DNA of 54,174 bases from NCBI GenBank assembly GCA_002025865.1, contig MWOR01000251.1:1-54174 (forward strand), given 5' to 3'. Both the position numbers and the translations under genes were made by a program. Under the pieces are notes generated by a model that saw nothing but the letters and a program-made list of their open reading frames with translations, ran no database searches and was not told the DNA's origin. Shown here piece by piece: positions 35,017 to 44,507 of the stretch. Each line of letters starts with the position of its first letter. The first letter of the stretch is position 1. Source of the DNA: Prochlorococcus sp. HOT208_60m_813I02. GTDB lineage: Bacteria > Cyanobacteriota > Cyanobacteriia > PCC-6307 > Cyanobiaceae.

Positions 35017-35591
35017 GCTGCTACCTGTTGACGAACAATTCTCTGAACCATTGATCTAGTCATGCCTAATGATTTGGCAATAGTTCCTAATCCTTCTCCT
35101 TGAGACTTCTTCTTCATGACTTCAGCAACTTGAAATTCATCATATTTTCTCTTTCTTCCAAATTTTACTCCTCTACTTAAGGCAACTGCCCTGCCTTCTG
35201 CTGTTCTGGATCTGATTTGGGCAAGTTCTTGCTCCGCAGCGTAACCAAGAATAGAAACTATTAGACCAACTATCTCTTTTGACATGGTTGTCGTATCAAG
35301 TCTCTTATCCAAAGTGCGAACATGAACTCCTTTCTTTAAAAGTTTGTCTAATTCAATTTGCATAAGAAGACTGGTTCTTCCAAGTCTCGACAATTCTGAC
35401 AAAATCAATAAACTACCTTCTTGTAATTCATCTAATAATTTTGATAATTCTTCTCTATCTCCATAATCTGAAGTTCCTGTGATTTTATCTCCATACAAAA
35501 CCTCACACCCTGCATCTTTTAATGCCCTGATTTGACGTTCTTGATCTTGAGCATCAGTTGAGCATCTCCAATATCCGTAAATCTTGTTCAT
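35013..35591 (-). CDS. Serine recombinase (resolvase/invertase family)
   Basis: A 192-residue enzyme with the full catalytic domain: Arg9 and the nucleophile Ser11 in YWRCSTDAQDQ, then LSELSRLGRTS and a second basic helix. A C-terminal helix-turn-helix (about 150-190, EGLGTIAKSLGMTRSMVQRI) binds DNA. The size is that of Tn3 resolvases and Gin-type invertases, too short for a large phage integrase. It heads a five-gene operon with small exported proteins. It may resolve element dimers or invert cargo DNA; its site is not identified. Confidence 0.9.
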   Translation of the reverse strand: MNKIYGYWRCSTDAQDQERQIRALKDAGCEVLYGDKITGTSDYGDREELSKLLDELQEGSLLILSELSRLGRTSLLMQIELDKLLKKGVHVRTLDKRLDTTTMSKEIVGLIVSILGYAAEQELAQIRSRTAEGRAVALSRGVKFGRKRKYDEFQVAEVMKKKSQGEGLGTIAKSLGMTRSMVQRIVRQQVAA

Positions 35592-35615
35592 TTTGGTCTA
35601 ATTATCTATATCTGT

Positions 35616-35646
35616 ATTATAACATTCCGATCTAGTATATCGATAC
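35616..35646 (-). promoter_or_regulatory. Extended -10 promoter of the resolvase operon
   Basis: On the minus strand TGTTATAAT (TATAAT at 35621-35616, with the upstream TG) lies about 25 bases before the recombinase start. A short dyad GTAT-ATCG-ATAC (35635-35646) occupies the -35 region and could be an operator or part of a resolution site. Two related TCGAT motifs occur at 35701 and 35771. Confidence 0.5.
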
Positions 35647-35811
35647 AGCAAGATGCCAGTATTTACATTGTTTAATGCACCCGATTGATTATTTTAACTT
35701 TCGATACACTTTTGCCCCTTCAGAATCGCCTGTAAGGGCATTGAGTTTTTATTTGTTTCCCAAAGTACCTTCGATTAATCTATTATTACTAATACAGATG
35801 TACTACTAATA

Positions 35812-36054
35812 ATGATTGAAGAAGAATGGAGTTATCTCAATGACTGGGAAGAAGGTCAACTAAGAAAGAAGAAAACAGAGATTTGTCTGTGTTGTGATCA
35901 CTTTCGTTATGCCTGTACTGTTCAATGCGTGACTCTTTTAACTTGTCCTGTCCATCAGAAATTAATACCCCAAGGAGATCATCTAATAAAAGGATGCAAA
36001 TACTGGGTAAAAAGAAGAGAACTTAGGGAAGGTTGGTGTCCTGAAGTTGCATAA
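35812..36054 (+). CDS. Cysteine-rich small protein (80 aa)
   Basis: A compact protein with nine cysteines, three in CLCCDHF, then CTVQC, TCPVH, GCKYW and WCPEV. It also has paired histidines. The pattern suggests one or two structural zinc or Fe-S sites. Start is ATG at 35812, 220 bases from the divergent resolvase start. No family recognised. It could be a nucleic-acid or regulatory protein of the element. Confidence 0.6.
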   Translation: MIEEEWSYLNDWEEGQLRKKKTEICLCCDHFRYACTVQCVTLLTCPVHQKLIPQGDHLIKGCKYWVKRRELREGWCPEVA

Positions 36055-36121
36055 AATATATGTCCTAAAAACCGATGTCAATTATTATTAGTAAGACTTT
36101 CAAATTAGTGATAATTATCAA

Positions 36122-36730
36122 ATGGAAGGAAGTGTTTATGTTCTAACTAATCCTGCAATGCCTAACATGGTGAAGATTGGTAAGACGACAAGAGATGTAG
36201 AACTTAGACTTGCTGATCTATATTCAACTGGTGTTCCTCTTCCTTTTGAATGCGAGTATGCAGCGAAAGTTAAAGATGTAGATAAGACAGAGAAAGCATT
36301 TCATACAGCATTTGAACCAAGCAGGGTTAACCCAAAAAGAGAATTTTTTAATATCAATCCAGAACAGGCAATTGCTGTTTTATCACTAATGGCGATTGAA
36401 GATGTTACTCCAAGTGTTCAGGATGAAGCAAAAAAAATTGATATAGAAGCAACTGCTTCTGCTGAGAAATTCAAGAAGAAAAGAAGACCTACTATTAATT
36501 ACTTTGAGATGGGTTTAAAAGAAGGAGATATTTTAAAATTCGGGAGAAATGAAGAATCTTGCACAGTCTTAAATGGAAGACAAGTTTCCTATAAAGGAGA
36601 ACCTTGGTTTTTATCAAATTTAACTAATAAGTTATTAGATAGAACTGGTCCTATGGATGGATCACCTTATTGGTATTTCAACGGAAAAAACCTTAAAGAT
36701 TTATACAACGAAACTTATTCAATAGATTAA
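36122..36730 (+). CDS. GIY-YIG (T5orf172/MUG113-like) protein with a RAMA-like tail
   Basis: A 202-residue protein. The first 90 residues match the T5orf172-type GIY-YIG fold: VYVLTNPAMPNMVKIGKT then RLADLYSTGVPLPFECEYA and REFF. The C-terminal part (about 125-195, GLKEGDILKFGRNEESCTVL then NGRQVSYKGEPWFLS) resembles RAMA-type domains tied to restriction-modification. A nuclease acting near the type I system at 37,435 is plausible. The basic linker KKKRR separates the two halves. Confidence 0.75.
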   Translation: MEGSVYVLTNPAMPNMVKIGKTTRDVELRLADLYSTGVPLPFECEYAAKVKDVDKTEKAFHTAFEPSRVNPKREFFNINPEQAIAVLSLMAIEDVTPSVQDEAKKIDIEATASAEKFKKKRRPTINYFEMGLKEGDILKFGRNEESCTVLNGRQVSYKGEPWFLSNLTNKLLDRTGPMDGSPYWYFNGKNLKDLYNETYSID

Positions 36731-36733
36731 TTT

Positions 36734-36919
36734 TTAATCTTCAGGATGATGAGGATCGGGATGAGGTGGAATTGCCGCATTATATTCTTCTGATGTTGCA
36801 TCTCCAGATATCAACTTTGTTATCCATCCTCTGTGCCAAATTTCTAGTTCATCCCTTTGCCAAGGTTCAAGGTCAGGATACATTTCTTCTAATTCTTCAT
36901 GAGTCTTTGGTGGTTGCAT
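36734..36919 (-). CDS. Small acidic element protein (61 aa)
   Basis: Proline- and acid-rich (THEELEEMYPDLEPWQRDEL then EIWHRGWITKLISG), ending HPDPHHPED. It converges on the GIY-YIG gene with 3 bases between stops. It is the last of three minus-strand small genes upstream of hsdM. Function unknown. Confidence 0.5.
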   Translation of the reverse strand: MQPPKTHEELEEMYPDLEPWQRDELEIWHRGWITKLISGDATSEEYNAAIPPHPDPHHPED

Positions 36920-36958
36920 AATATTTAAATTTCTGTAATGGGAAATTTTTCTTCATAA

Positions 36959-37132
36959 TTATTCTTCAGAATCATACCCAGTTATTTGTTTATATCTAAT
37001 TAAAACTTCTGCCCAATTTTTGCATTCGCCAGCAGCAAGAAGAACTTCACTTCTTCTCTGTGGCGATAAATAATTTTTGTTTAATAGTTTTGCCATTTTT
37101 CTTGAAGCATCTGGACCATTCAGTTCGTTCAT
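36959..37132 (-). CDS. Small helical element protein (57 aa)
   Basis: A short frame, ATG at 37132 and TAA at 36959. Its start overlaps the stop of the preceding gene by one base (TGATG). The protein is helical (NGPDASRKMAKLLNKNYLSP then RRSEVLLAAGECKNWAEVL). Tight coupling is the main support. Function unknown. Confidence 0.55.
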   Translation of the reverse strand: MNELNGPDASRKMAKLLNKNYLSPQRRSEVLLAAGECKNWAEVLIRYKQITGYDSEE

Positions 37133-37326
37133 CAGAAATCTACTTCCATTGGTATTTCTAAAATTGGATTCTTAATGCCATGTTTCTTTGCGGTTTCATG
37201 CATAACTTTATAGTCATGTTTACATTCTTCATAGAATTTCTTTTCTTCTTCTGTAGCGTTTTTATTTAAAGGTTTGCCTGTAGTCGCAAGCATTAATAAC
37301 TCTTGGGATCTTTTATTAGTAATCAT
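37132..37326 (-). CDS. Small element protein (64 aa)
   Basis: A lysine/glutamate-rich soluble protein (SQELLMLATTGKPLNKNATE then EEKKFYEECKHDYKVMHETA). It is first of three minus-strand genes and divergent from hsdM (108 bases between starts). A regulator or anti-restriction role would fit its place beside hsdM, but nothing in the sequence shows it. Confidence 0.5.
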   Translation of the reverse strand: MITNKRSQELLMLATTGKPLNKNATEEEKKFYEECKHDYKVMHETAKKHGIKNPILEIPMEVDF

Positions 37327-37434
37327 GATTTAATTTTCTCTTTAATTTGAAAACTAACAAATTTAACTTCAATTGTAAGCATTAGAAAAGACATCTAAAA
37401 AAAGAGGGATAAAATACTAAAAAATGAGTTTTAA

Positions 37435-39177
37435 GTGAGCGTTTCTTCTCCTCAAAAAAATGAAAAACTAACTCTTTCTCAACTCGAGTCGTTTCTTTGG
37501 GAAAGTGCCGATATTTTGAGAGGTAGTTTAGATGCTTCTGAATTTAAAGATTATATATTTGGAATGTTATTTCTAAAGCATTTGTCTGATGCTTTTGATG
37601 AAGAGAGAGAAAATGTTATTAAATATTACTTAGGTATAGGGAAAACTCAGCAACAGGCAGAACAATACGCCTCAGAACAAGAAGAGTATGATAAGACCTT
37701 CTTTGTGCCTGAAATTGCAAGATGGAAAAAACTTAAAAATCTAAAACATGATGTCGGGTCAGAACTTAATAAGGCGACTGAAGCAATTGAAGAGCAAAAC
37801 TCAACACTTGAAGGTGTATTGGTATCTATTGATTTCAATATCAAAGACAAACTTGATGATGGAAAACTAAGAGATCTTCTATCTCATTATTCAAAATATA
37901 GATTAAGAACTTCTGATTTTGATAGACCTGATCTTCTTGGGGCGGCATATGAATATCTGATCAAGATGTTTGCAGATTCTGCAGGAAAGAAAGGTGGTGA
38001 ATTTTATACCCCAAGTGAAGTAGTCAAATTATTGGTTGAACTAATCAAACCAAAAGCAGGAATGAAGGTTTATGACCCAACTTGTGGTTCAGGTGGAATG
38101 CTTATACAAACAAGAAATTATCTAACAATAAATGGTGAGAATCCTTCAAATCTTATGTTGTCTGGTCAAGAGAGGAATCTAAGTACTTGGGCAATTTGTA
38201 AATTAAATATGTTTCTGCACGGAGTTAGAGGAGCAGATATTAGAAAAGGTGATACTCTTGGCGATCCTCAACATGTAGAAAATGGTGAATTGATTAGGTT
38301 CGATCGTGTTATTGCAAATCCACCATTCTCGTTAAAAAAATGGGGTCGAGATCTTGCAGAGAATGATGGATATGGAAGATATCGTTTTGGACTTCCTCCT
38401 AAAGATGCTGGTGATTTAGCATTTGTTCAGCATATGATTGCTTCACTTAATAATGAAGGGGTTATGGGAGTTGTTGTACCTCATGGTGTTCTTTTTAGAG
38501 GGGCATCAGAAGGAGAAATTAGAAAAGGAATTCTTGAAAGTGATCTTTTAGATGCAGTAATTGGTCTTCCCTCAGCACTGTTTTATGGGACTGGAATACC
38601 AGCAGCACTTCTAATTATTAATAAACAAAAAAATCATGAAAGGAAAGGAAAGGTTTTATTTATTAATGCCGAACTTGATTATCAAGAAGGTAAAAAGCAA
38701 AATACTTTAAGAGATCAAGATATAAAAAAGATTGTCAGTTGTTTTGATTCGTATGAAGAAATTAATCGTTTTTCAAGAGTGATCTCTCTTAAGGAAATTA
38801 GAGAAAATGATCATAACCTTAATATCAGAAGATATGCAGATACATCGCCCCCTCCTGAAAATTTTGATTTAAGAGGAATATTGCATGGTGGAATTCCAAT
38901 TAAAGAAATACATAATGAATACATACAAGATGTCCTCGATGGTATGGATATAAGCATTGTTTTAACTCCCAAAGATAATGAATATATGCAATTTAAAGAA
39001 GAAATAAAAGAGAAATCTCAGATAAAAGAATTTCTTGAAGATGTATCTGATTCAGTGATTGAACAGTTTGAGCAGTGGTGGGATAAATATGGCGTATCAC
39101 TTTCTCAGGTGGATTCTGAGGTCAAAGAATCTGAGGCGGAAATGTATAAATTTTTAAAAGAGTTGGGATATGAATAA
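37435..39177 (+). CDS. hsdM: Type I restriction-modification methyltransferase subunit
   Basis: A 580-residue N6-adenine methyltransferase. The N-terminal HsdM bundle ([20 protein letters not shown]) is followed by the SAM-binding motif [11 protein letters not shown] (about 213) and catalytic NPPF (about 294, in VIANPPFSL). [17 protein letters not shown] is the usual lead-in. The start is GTG at 37435. The 3' end overlaps hsdS by 8 bases. M and S subunits together methylate the host sites; with HsdR they restrict foreign DNA. Confidence 0.93.
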   Translation: MSVSSPQKNEKLTLSQLESFLWESADILRGSLDASEFKDYIFGMLFLKHLSDAFDEERENVIKYYLGIGKTQQQAEQYASEQEEYDKTFFVPEIARWKKLKNLKHDVGSELNKATEAIEEQNSTLEGVLVSIDFNIKDKLDDGKLRDLLSHYSKYRLRTSDFDRPDLLGAAYEYLIKMFADSAGKKGGEFYTPSEVVKLLVELIKPKAGMKVYDPTCGSGGMLIQTRNYLTINGENPSNLMLSGQERNLSTWAICKLNMFLHGVRGADIRKGDTLGDPQHVENGELIRFDRVIANPPFSLKKWGRDLAENDGYGRYRFGLPPKDAGDLAFVQHMIASLNNEGVMGVVVPHGVLFRGASEGEIRKGILESDLLDAVIGLPSALFYGTGIPAALLIINKQKNHERKGKVLFINAELDYQEGKKQNTLRDQDIKKIVSCFDSYEEINRFSRVISLKEIRENDHNLNIRRYADTSPPPENFDLRGILHGGIPIKEIHNEYIQDVLDGMDISIVLTPKDNEYMQFKEEIKEKSQIKEFLEDVSDSVIEQFEQWWDKYGVSLSQVDSEVKESEAEMYKFLKELGYE

Positions 39178-40342
39178 TTTAAGTAAGTGGGACAAATTCT
39201 CAATCCCAGAACTTGAAAAAAAAGGATTTATCAAACTTGGTAGAGGGGATATTATCTCCAAGAATGATATTCGAGACAATCCTGGTCACTTTCCAATTTA
39301 TTCTTCTTCAGCAAAGGAGGAAGGGTTATTTGGGAAATATGGTAATTACATGTTTAACGAAGAAATGATTACATGGTCAATAGATGGAGGTGGTTATCTT
39401 TTTTATCGTCCAAAACATAAGTTTTCAATTACAAATGTCTCTGGTTATATGATTCTTGATAAAGCAATATTTGATTATCAATTTGTCCATGCCGCTCTTT
39501 CTCTACAACACTCTTATCTTACTTTTGATTATCAGACGAAAGCGCATCCAAGCGTAATTCGAGAATTTTATAATATACCTGTTCCACCGCTTCCTGAACA
39601 AAAGAAGATTGCTTTAATTCTCTCCAATTTTGAAAGACAATTAAAGGCAATAACTCAATTAATTGCAACTGAAAAATTAAAATATCGCGCATTATTAGAA
39701 AATATATTTATTTCCTATTTAAAAGATAAAAATAATGTAATTAAATCTGCAGACGAAATTTGTTCAAAAATAACAAAAGGGACCACGCCTCCATCTAATA
39801 TTGAAATGTTAAACAAAGAAATTCCTTTCTTGAGAGTAAATAATCTAGATTTTGATGGTTATATAAATCCAAATCAAAATTTTTTAAAAATATCACAAGA
39901 AATGCATGAAGGATTTCTATCAAGATCTATCTGTATTCCTGGTGATATTTTGATAAATATTGTGGGACCACCTCTAGGTAAAATTGGTCTAATAACTGAA
40001 TGCATAGGGGAATGCAATATTAATCAAGCAATAGTTGTTTTTAGGTTAAACCAAAAGGTAGATAGAGGTTATTTTTTAAATTTTTTAAAAAGCAATATCG
40101 TACAAAAATGGTTTGATTCGCAATCAAAGCGAACTTCAGGACAACAAAATTTAACTATAGAAATATGTAAAAATATAAAAATACCTTTACCAAATATTTC
40201 TAAGCAAAAAGAAACTTCAAGAATGCTTGATTCAATCCAAAAATATATTTTTAATCTAGAAACTAAAAAGACAAAAATTATTAATTTAAAAAAGGCAGTA
40301 AGTTTTGATCTGATCTCAGGTCGTAAAAAGGTGAGAGTTTAA
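39170..40342 (+). CDS. hsdS: Type I restriction-modification specificity subunit
   Basis: A 390-residue subunit with two target-recognition domains. The first runs about 1-145 and is followed by the conserved helix region [20 protein letters not shown]. The second (about 195-360) begins [18 protein letters not shown] and ends [19 protein letters not shown]. Each domain reads one half of a bipartite site; the sequence recognised cannot be predicted by eye. Overlap with hsdM and a 2-base gap to hsdR show one operon. Confidence 0.9.
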   Translation: MNNLSKWDKFSIPELEKKGFIKLGRGDIISKNDIRDNPGHFPIYSSSAKEEGLFGKYGNYMFNEEMITWSIDGGGYLFYRPKHKFSITNVSGYMILDKAIFDYQFVHAALSLQHSYLTFDYQTKAHPSVIREFYNIPVPPLPEQKKIALILSNFERQLKAITQLIATEKLKYRALLENIFISYLKDKNNVIKSADEICSKITKGTTPPSNIEMLNKEIPFLRVNNLDFDGYINPNQNFLKISQEMHEGFLSRSICIPGDILINIVGPPLGKIGLITECIGECNINQAIVVFRLNQKVDRGYFLNFLKSNIVQKWFDSQSKRTSGQQNLTIEICKNIKIPLPNISKQKETSRMLDSIQKYIFNLETKKTKIINLKKAVSFDLISGRKKVRV

Positions 40343-40344
40343 TA

Positions 40345-43323
40345 ATGGCAGGAGACGAATTCCTCTACTCAGAAAAACCAGCATTGGATCAACTCCAGAG
40401 CAATGGATGGTCTTATAAAAATGGAAGAGAATTTGCTCCTGAAACGTCAGATATTCGTTCATCATTAAAAGAAGTAGTTCTAATTCCAAATCTTGAGCAA
40501 GCACTAAAACGAATTAATCCTTGGATAAGCGATGAAAATCTAAGAAAGATTGTTCGTGATATTACGTTGATTCAAACTTCTACTTTGATGGAGGCAAATC
40601 AATGGTTATGGGAACGAATTACTCAATATTTTTCTGTTGAGCAAGACCTTGGGAAAGGTCGTAGAGGACAGACTGTTAAGTTGATCGACTTTGAAAATAT
40701 TCAAAATAATGAGTTCCTTTGCATTAATCAGTTCAAGGTTAAAGGACCAATTCAAAATATTATTCCTGACATTATTCTTTTTGTAAACGGTTTACCTTTA
40801 GGCGTTATTGAATGTAAATCTCCATATATTACTGATCCTATGGAAGCGGGTATTAATCAATTATTGCGTTATGCCAATTTGAGAAATTCAGAAAATAATG
40901 AAGGATGTCAGAAACTTTTTCATTACAACCAAGTAATGATTTCAACTAATCGGGATGGCGCAAGAGTTGGAACAATTTCATCACCCTATGAATACTATTT
41001 GGAATGGAAAGATCCCTTTCCGACAATGAAGGAAGAGTTAGGAGATAATCCAAATTCACAAAAAATCCTTATTGAAGGATTGTTAAAACCTAGGCAGTTT
41101 TTAGATATTATTCAGAACTTTACGATCTTTGAAATAGAAGATGGTAGAACAATTAAAAAGATTGCACGATATCAACAATTTAGAGCAGTTCAAAAGACAA
41201 TTTCAAGATTAAAAACAAAGGGTGATCGTAAACAGAAAGGAGGAGTTATTTGGCATACTCAAGGTTCAGGTAAGTCACTAACAATGGTTTTTCTTACTCA
41301 AAAAATAAGAAGAGATCCATTATTGTGTGACTACAAATTAGTATTTCTTACCGATAGAACACAACTTGATAAGCAACTCACAAATACATTTAGAGGAGCA
41401 CAAGGAGAAACTGTTTTAAATGCAAAATCTGTTTCTGAATTAAAAGAATTACTTCGCAAAGATTCATCTGATCTAGTTACCTCAACTATCCAAAAACTTG
41501 AAGAGGAAGATTTAGATTTCTCTTGTTTAAATGATTCAGATCGCATAATAGTTTTAACTGATGAGGCACATAGAACTCAATATGGAACATTAGGTGCAGC
41601 GATAAATACTGCATTGCCTAATGCACCGAAGATTGCATTTACAGGGACTCCTCTAATTACTGGAAAAATGAAGGGTGAAACTGTTCATGAATTTGGAGAA
41701 TTTATTGATCAATACACTATTGAACAAGCAGTTGCAGATGGGGCAACTTTACAAATACTTTATGAAGGAAGAGAAGCAATCACCAAAGTTACTGGTGATT
41801 CTTTAGATGCATTATTTGAAAGATATTTTAAAGATAAAACTCCAGAAGAAAAGAATGCAATAAAGAAAAAATATGGAACTGAACGTGCTGTTTTAGAAGC
41901 ACCAAAAAGAATTGAATGGGTTGCTCTTGATCTCGTTGAACACTATCGAGAAAAGATAATGCCTAATGGATTCAAAGTGATGATTGTCACTTCTAGTAGA
42001 GAGGCAGCAGTGACTTATAAAAAGAAATTAGATGAAATTCCTGAAGCGCCTGATTCTGCAGTAATTATTTCTGGAGATCATAACGATCCACCTGAGATGA
42101 TGCAATGGACTAACAAAACTGATCATCAAAAAGCAATTGAAAATTTCAAGAAACCATTACATGAAAGTTCTTTATCAATTTTGATTGTGAAAGACATGTT
42201 ACTTACAGGATTTGATGCTCCTATTTGTCAGGTAATGTACCTAGATCGAAAATTAACTGATCATTCTCTATTACAAGCAATTGCAAGGGTTAATCGAACA
42301 AAGGCAAAGAAATTTATTGGTTACATAGTTGATTACTACGGATTAACAGATTATTTAAAAGAGGCATTGGAAGTTTTCTCTGCAACTGACGTTAAAGGTG
42401 CATTGAGGAATTTAACTGATGAGATTCCCAAACTAGAAGCAACACATACAAGAGTGATCAATCATTTTAAAGATGTTGATATTTCGGATTTAGAAAAATG
42501 CATCTCACTTTTGAAAGATGATTTAAAACGTCAACAGTTTGAAATTGACTTTAGAAGTTTCTCAAAACAAATGGAAGTTGTTCTTCCAGATAAGGCAGCA
42601 TCTCCTTTTATTAAAGATTTAAAATCGCTTGGAAAAATTGCAATTGGTGCAAGAAATAGATATCGAGATGAGCAATTAAATATTCTTGGTTCTGGTGAGA
42701 AAGTAAAGAAATTAATAGAAGATCATGTTTTTGCTTCAGGAATTGATCCTCGTGTTCCACCAACAAAATTATTTGATGAATCGTTTATTAATACTATTGA
42801 TGAGATAAAAGGTGATGAAATTAAAGCATCAGAAATTGAACATGCAATTAAGGCACATATCAAACTAAAACTTGAAGATGATCCAGAGTACTATCAATCT
42901 TTATCTTTACGATTAAATGAAATAATTGGAAATTATGAGGAGAAGTGGGATGAACTGGTACGTCAACTTTTACTTTTTAGAGATGGGATAGAAAAAGAAA
43001 AAGGAGAGAAAGCAAATGATCTTGGGTTAAATGAAACTGAATTTGCTTTTTATAATATTTTGAATGCCGAAGTAGTTAAATCTTTTGGAGAAGAAACATT
43101 CTCTGATGAAGTTCACGAAAGAATATTATCTTTAGTTAAAAAACTGGTAAATCAATTTGAAGAATCCTCAAAGATTGTTGGTTTCTTTTTAAAGCAAGAT
43201 GAAATTAAAACTATGCAGAGAAATATAAGAAGAGCAATGATTGAAGATGACTTTGATGATCCTGATTTAAGGAAAATAGTTATTGAAAGATTTATGGAAC
43301 TTGCAAGGGTGAAATTCAAATGA
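40345..43323 (+). CDS. hsdR: Type I restriction endonuclease/translocase subunit
   Basis: A 992-residue motor and nuclease. The N-terminal PD-(D/E)xK-type nuclease shows DIILFVNGLPLGVIECKSP (about 140-158). The helicase core has Walker A HTQGSGKSLTMVFL (about 303), DEAH (about 405, LTDEAHRTQYG), AFTGTPL, and ITGFDAP-type motif V (LLTGFDAPICQVMYLD) with QAIARVNR. All motifs appear intact. It ends by overlapping the metallopeptidase start by 4 bases. Confidence 0.93.
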   Translation: MAGDEFLYSEKPALDQLQSNGWSYKNGREFAPETSDIRSSLKEVVLIPNLEQALKRINPWISDENLRKIVRDITLIQTSTLMEANQWLWERITQYFSVEQDLGKGRRGQTVKLIDFENIQNNEFLCINQFKVKGPIQNIIPDIILFVNGLPLGVIECKSPYITDPMEAGINQLLRYANLRNSENNEGCQKLFHYNQVMISTNRDGARVGTISSPYEYYLEWKDPFPTMKEELGDNPNSQKILIEGLLKPRQFLDIIQNFTIFEIEDGRTIKKIARYQQFRAVQKTISRLKTKGDRKQKGGVIWHTQGSGKSLTMVFLTQKIRRDPLLCDYKLVFLTDRTQLDKQLTNTFRGAQGETVLNAKSVSELKELLRKDSSDLVTSTIQKLEEEDLDFSCLNDSDRIIVLTDEAHRTQYGTLGAAINTALPNAPKIAFTGTPLITGKMKGETVHEFGEFIDQYTIEQAVADGATLQILYEGREAITKVTGDSLDALFERYFKDKTPEEKNAIKKKYGTERAVLEAPKRIEWVALDLVEHYREKIMPNGFKVMIVTSSREAAVTYKKKLDEIPEAPDSAVIISGDHNDPPEMMQWTNKTDHQKAIENFKKPLHESSLSILIVKDMLLTGFDAPICQVMYLDRKLTDHSLLQAIARVNRTKAKKFIGYIVDYYGLTDYLKEALEVFSATDVKGALRNLTDEIPKLEATHTRVINHFKDVDISDLEKCISLLKDDLKRQQFEIDFRSFSKQMEVVLPDKAASPFIKDLKSLGKIAIGARNRYRDEQLNILGSGEKVKKLIEDHVFASGIDPRVPPTKLFDESFINTIDEIKGDEIKASEIEHAIKAHIKLKLEDDPEYYQSLSLRLNEIIGNYEEKWDELVRQLLLFRDGIEKEKGEKANDLGLNETEFAFYNILNAEVVKSFGEETFSDEVHERILSLVKKLVNQFEESSKIVGFFLKQDEIKTMQRNIRRAMIEDDFDDPDLRKIVIERFMELARVKFK

Positions 43324-44030
43324 GTGCAATTCCAAAAGAGTTATATGGATTAAAAGTTGAGGTTGTTCGATCCAACAGAAAAACTTCAGCACTACATATT
43401 ATTGGAGATGAACTTCAAATCAGAGTTCCAAATAGAGTAAGAGATGGAAAAATAATTGAAATCTTAGAAACCAAAAAAAGATGGATCAGAAATAAAGTTG
43501 TTCAAATAGAAAGCAGAACAGAAAGTAAAGATAGAGATTTTGTGAGTGGTGAATCTTTTGCTCTTTTTGGTAAGAATTTAAAGTTAAAAGTTTTAGAAGG
43601 AGGAAGAGTTGGAACTAAATTAGTTGGAGATTATCTTCATACAAATGTACGAGCATCAGACATAGGAGATGTAAGAAAATTTAGAATTAAAACTTACATT
43701 GAAAAATGGTATATCCAAGAGGCGTACAAAAGATTGGAAGATAAAGTCATTAGGTATTCAGAAATCATTAGGGTTTCTCCAAGAGAAATAAAAGTCAAAA
43801 ACTATAAATCTAGATGGGGTTCATGTGATAAGAAAGGGAGACTAACCTTTAATTTGCATCTCATAAAAGCACCACATTCAATCGTTGACTATGTCGTTAT
43901 TCATGAACTTTGTCATATGGTCCAATCCAACCATTCGCCAAAGTTTTGGCATGAGGTTGAAAAGTATGATCCCTCCTACAAAGACCACAAGAAATGGTTG
44001 AAATTAAATAGTGCAGAATTAATTAGGTAA
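43320..44030 (+). CDS. YgjP-like (WLM/M48-type) zinc metallopeptidase
   Basis: A 236-residue protein. The zinc site HELCH (about 194-198, VVIHELCHMVQSNHS) plus a downstream glutamate region is typical. NYKSRWGSCDKKGRLTFNLH is the YgjP/DUF45 signature. It overlaps hsdR by 4 bases. Such genes often ride in type I restriction-modification operons, where they may process or quality-control HsdR; that role is not established. Confidence 0.85.
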   Translation: MSAIPKELYGLKVEVVRSNRKTSALHIIGDELQIRVPNRVRDGKIIEILETKKRWIRNKVVQIESRTESKDRDFVSGESFALFGKNLKLKVLEGGRVGTKLVGDYLHTNVRASDIGDVRKFRIKTYIEKWYIQEAYKRLEDKVIRYSEIIRVSPREIKVKNYKSRWGSCDKKGRLTFNLHLIKAPHSIVDYVVIHELCHMVQSNHSPKFWHEVEKYDPSYKDHKKWLKLNSAELIR

Positions 44031-44047
44031 AGAGATTTTTAATGCTT

Positions 44048-44176
44048 TTAATAATGTGGTGGTTCTGATTCTTCTGGCGGGAAATAGGTATCCTCATCAT
44101 TACCTTTTTTCTTCTTTCTGAAATATTCTTCGGATGGATCTAATCCATCATTATCGTAATCACTTTCTTTTTCCAT
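44048..44176 (-). CDS. Small charged element protein (42 aa)
   Basis: A short frame, ATG at 44176, TAA at 44048-44050. Its start overlaps the stop of the MTH1187-like gene (TAATG). Asp/Glu-rich with a KKKK patch (NDGLDPSEEYFRKKKKGNDE), ending EESEPPHY. Support is coupling and position. It converges on the metallopeptidase gene. Function unknown. Confidence 0.5.
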   Translation of the reverse strand: MEKESDYDNDGLDPSEEYFRKKKKGNDEDTYFPPEESEPPHY

Positions 44177-44469
44177 TACTTCTCTAATACACTTTTTACT
44201 TTATCTGAGAATTTTTGTTCTTTATCAGTTCTTGTATTTACTTTCATCGTTGTATAAATTCTAGGAGCACCTTTTGAATGTATTTTTTCATGGCACTTTT
44301 TAACGCATTCAAATACTTCATCCCAATCCCCTTCTATAGCAGTTCCATTTGCACCTAATTCATAGGTAAGTCCTTCACTTTTTATAACTTCAATACACTC
44401 TTTTATGTATGGGGATAAAGAAGTTCCTACGCCAATTGGTACTAAGCATAAATCAATACTTACAAACAT
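44176..44469 (-). CDS. MTH1187/YkoF-type thiamine-binding-like protein
   Basis: A 97-residue ferredoxin-like-fold protein. VSIDLCLVPIGVGTSLSPYI then YELGANGTAIEGDWDEVFEC match the MTH1187 family, whose members bind thiamine or its breakdown products. It is an unusual cargo for a restriction-carrying element. It lies 38 bases downstream of the integrase on the same strand, so it may be co-transcribed with it. Confidence 0.75.
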   Translation of the reverse strand: MFVSIDLCLVPIGVGTSLSPYIKECIEVIKSEGLTYELGANGTAIEGDWDEVFECVKKCHEKIHSKGAPRIYTTMKVNTRTDKEQKFSDKVKSVLEK

Positions 44470-44507
44470 AATTTTTTACTATTTTGAAAAATCTAACTAT
44501 TAATATC

